A stretch of DNA of 63,233 bases, from the NCBI GenBank assembly GCA_964600665.1, contig CAZRKC010000012.1, positions 1 through 63,233 on the forward strand, written 5' to 3'. This document shows positions 63,088 to 63,233 of this stretch, one piece after another (the first letter of the stretch is position 1; each line of letters opens with the position of its first letter). Under the pieces are notes generated by a model. The model saw only the letters and a list, made by a program, of their open reading frames with translations, ran no database searches and was not told the DNA's origin. The stretch comes from CAZRKC01 sp964600665. Its GTDB lineage: Bacteria > Bacillota > SLNR01. The translations under genes were made by a program, and so were the position numbers.

Positions 63088-63233
63088 TGACAACTACTCG
63101 AGAAAAAGGAGTTGTTTGTTATTATATGTAATATAAATATAATGATGCACTATATCTCTTGTAACCATGATTTAATAAAAAGACTTGTGGTAACAAGTCA
63201 AGAGGGTAGGGGAAAAAAGTTTCAAATAGAGAG

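Noticed and set aside
1..63233. CRISPR array or tRNA/rRNA genes
   Set aside because: No regularly spaced direct repeats and no cloverleaf or rRNA core were seen on reading; a tRNAscan run would settle the tRNA point.

Overview
The window looks like chromosome from a low- to mid-GC Gram-positive bacterium, most likely an anaerobic member of Bacillota/Clostridia. Pointers are strong Shine-Dalgarno (SD) sites with many TTG/GTG starts, lipobox lipoproteins, an IPDTG sortase-type anchor, two GEMM (c-di-GMP-I) riboswitches, a histidine-utilisation route through formiminotetrahydrofolate, a soluble reductive-dehalogenase-like iron-sulfur protein and a KtrB-type potassium channel. I cannot name the genus. 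No rRNA, tRNA or CRISPR array was seen.

Layout. 0-12.5 kb: mixed housekeeping and secreted proteins (glutamate racemase, DUF4153 membrane protein, a lipoprotein, a c-di-GMP-riboswitch-controlled subtilase, alkaline phosphatase, then a four-gene minus-strand cluster of kinase, hydrolase, YbjQ protein and small membrane protein). 12.5-20.3 kb: dicluster Fe-S protein, D-aminoacylase-like amidohydrolase, MTA/SAH nucleosidase, then a plus-strand operon of phosphoribosyltransferase, GIY-YIG/DUF7662 fusion, HD hydrolase and MFS transporter. 20.4-26.4 kb: complete histidine-degradation operon hutH-hutU-ftcD-hutI-fchA on the minus strand, divergent from an MqsA-Panacea type regulator. 26.7-33.1 kb: EamA exporter, NMT1-like ABC importer, flavodoxin-like anchored protein, CDP-alcohol phosphatidyltransferase, YbaK protein and an FtsX pseudogene. 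33.2-38.9 kb: divergent surface proteins, a DUF2087 protein and a DUF4405 haem-type membrane protein behind a structured leader. 39.1-43.9 kb: potassium-uptake cluster (degenerate KtrA-like protein, KtrB, thioredoxin-like protein, KdpD/KdpE-like two-component pair). 44-45.3 kb: a second GEMM element ahead of an RsgI-like lipoprotein.

From about 45.3 kb to the end the sequence is more AT-rich and carries many gene remnants. A repeat of about 640 bp holding a flavodoxin gene occurs at 47.4-48.0 and 57.2-57.8 kb; fragments of a RusA-type resolvase occur twice and of a sigma-like phage regulator three times; the 3' end of the RsgI-like gene and its terminator is duplicated 2 kb downstream; an IS110 transposase fragment abuts a phage-type lysis cassette (XhlA-like, M23 endolysin, holin-like). 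Intact islands within this zone are a yxlEFG-like ABC operon with its own NarL-type two-component pair, a MarR operon with a large palindromic operator over its -10 box, a serine hydrolase, a pair of tandem-duplicated membrane proteins and a small Cys-Asp-Gly repeat secreted protein.

The parts most worth following up are the unusual second GEMM element with a visible SD-masking switch, the PRTase/GIY-YIG-DUF7662/HD/MFS operon, the toxin-less Panacea protein, the Cys-Asp-Gly repeat protein, the SD-proximal leader of the DUF4405 gene and the duplicated, decaying prophage-like segments.
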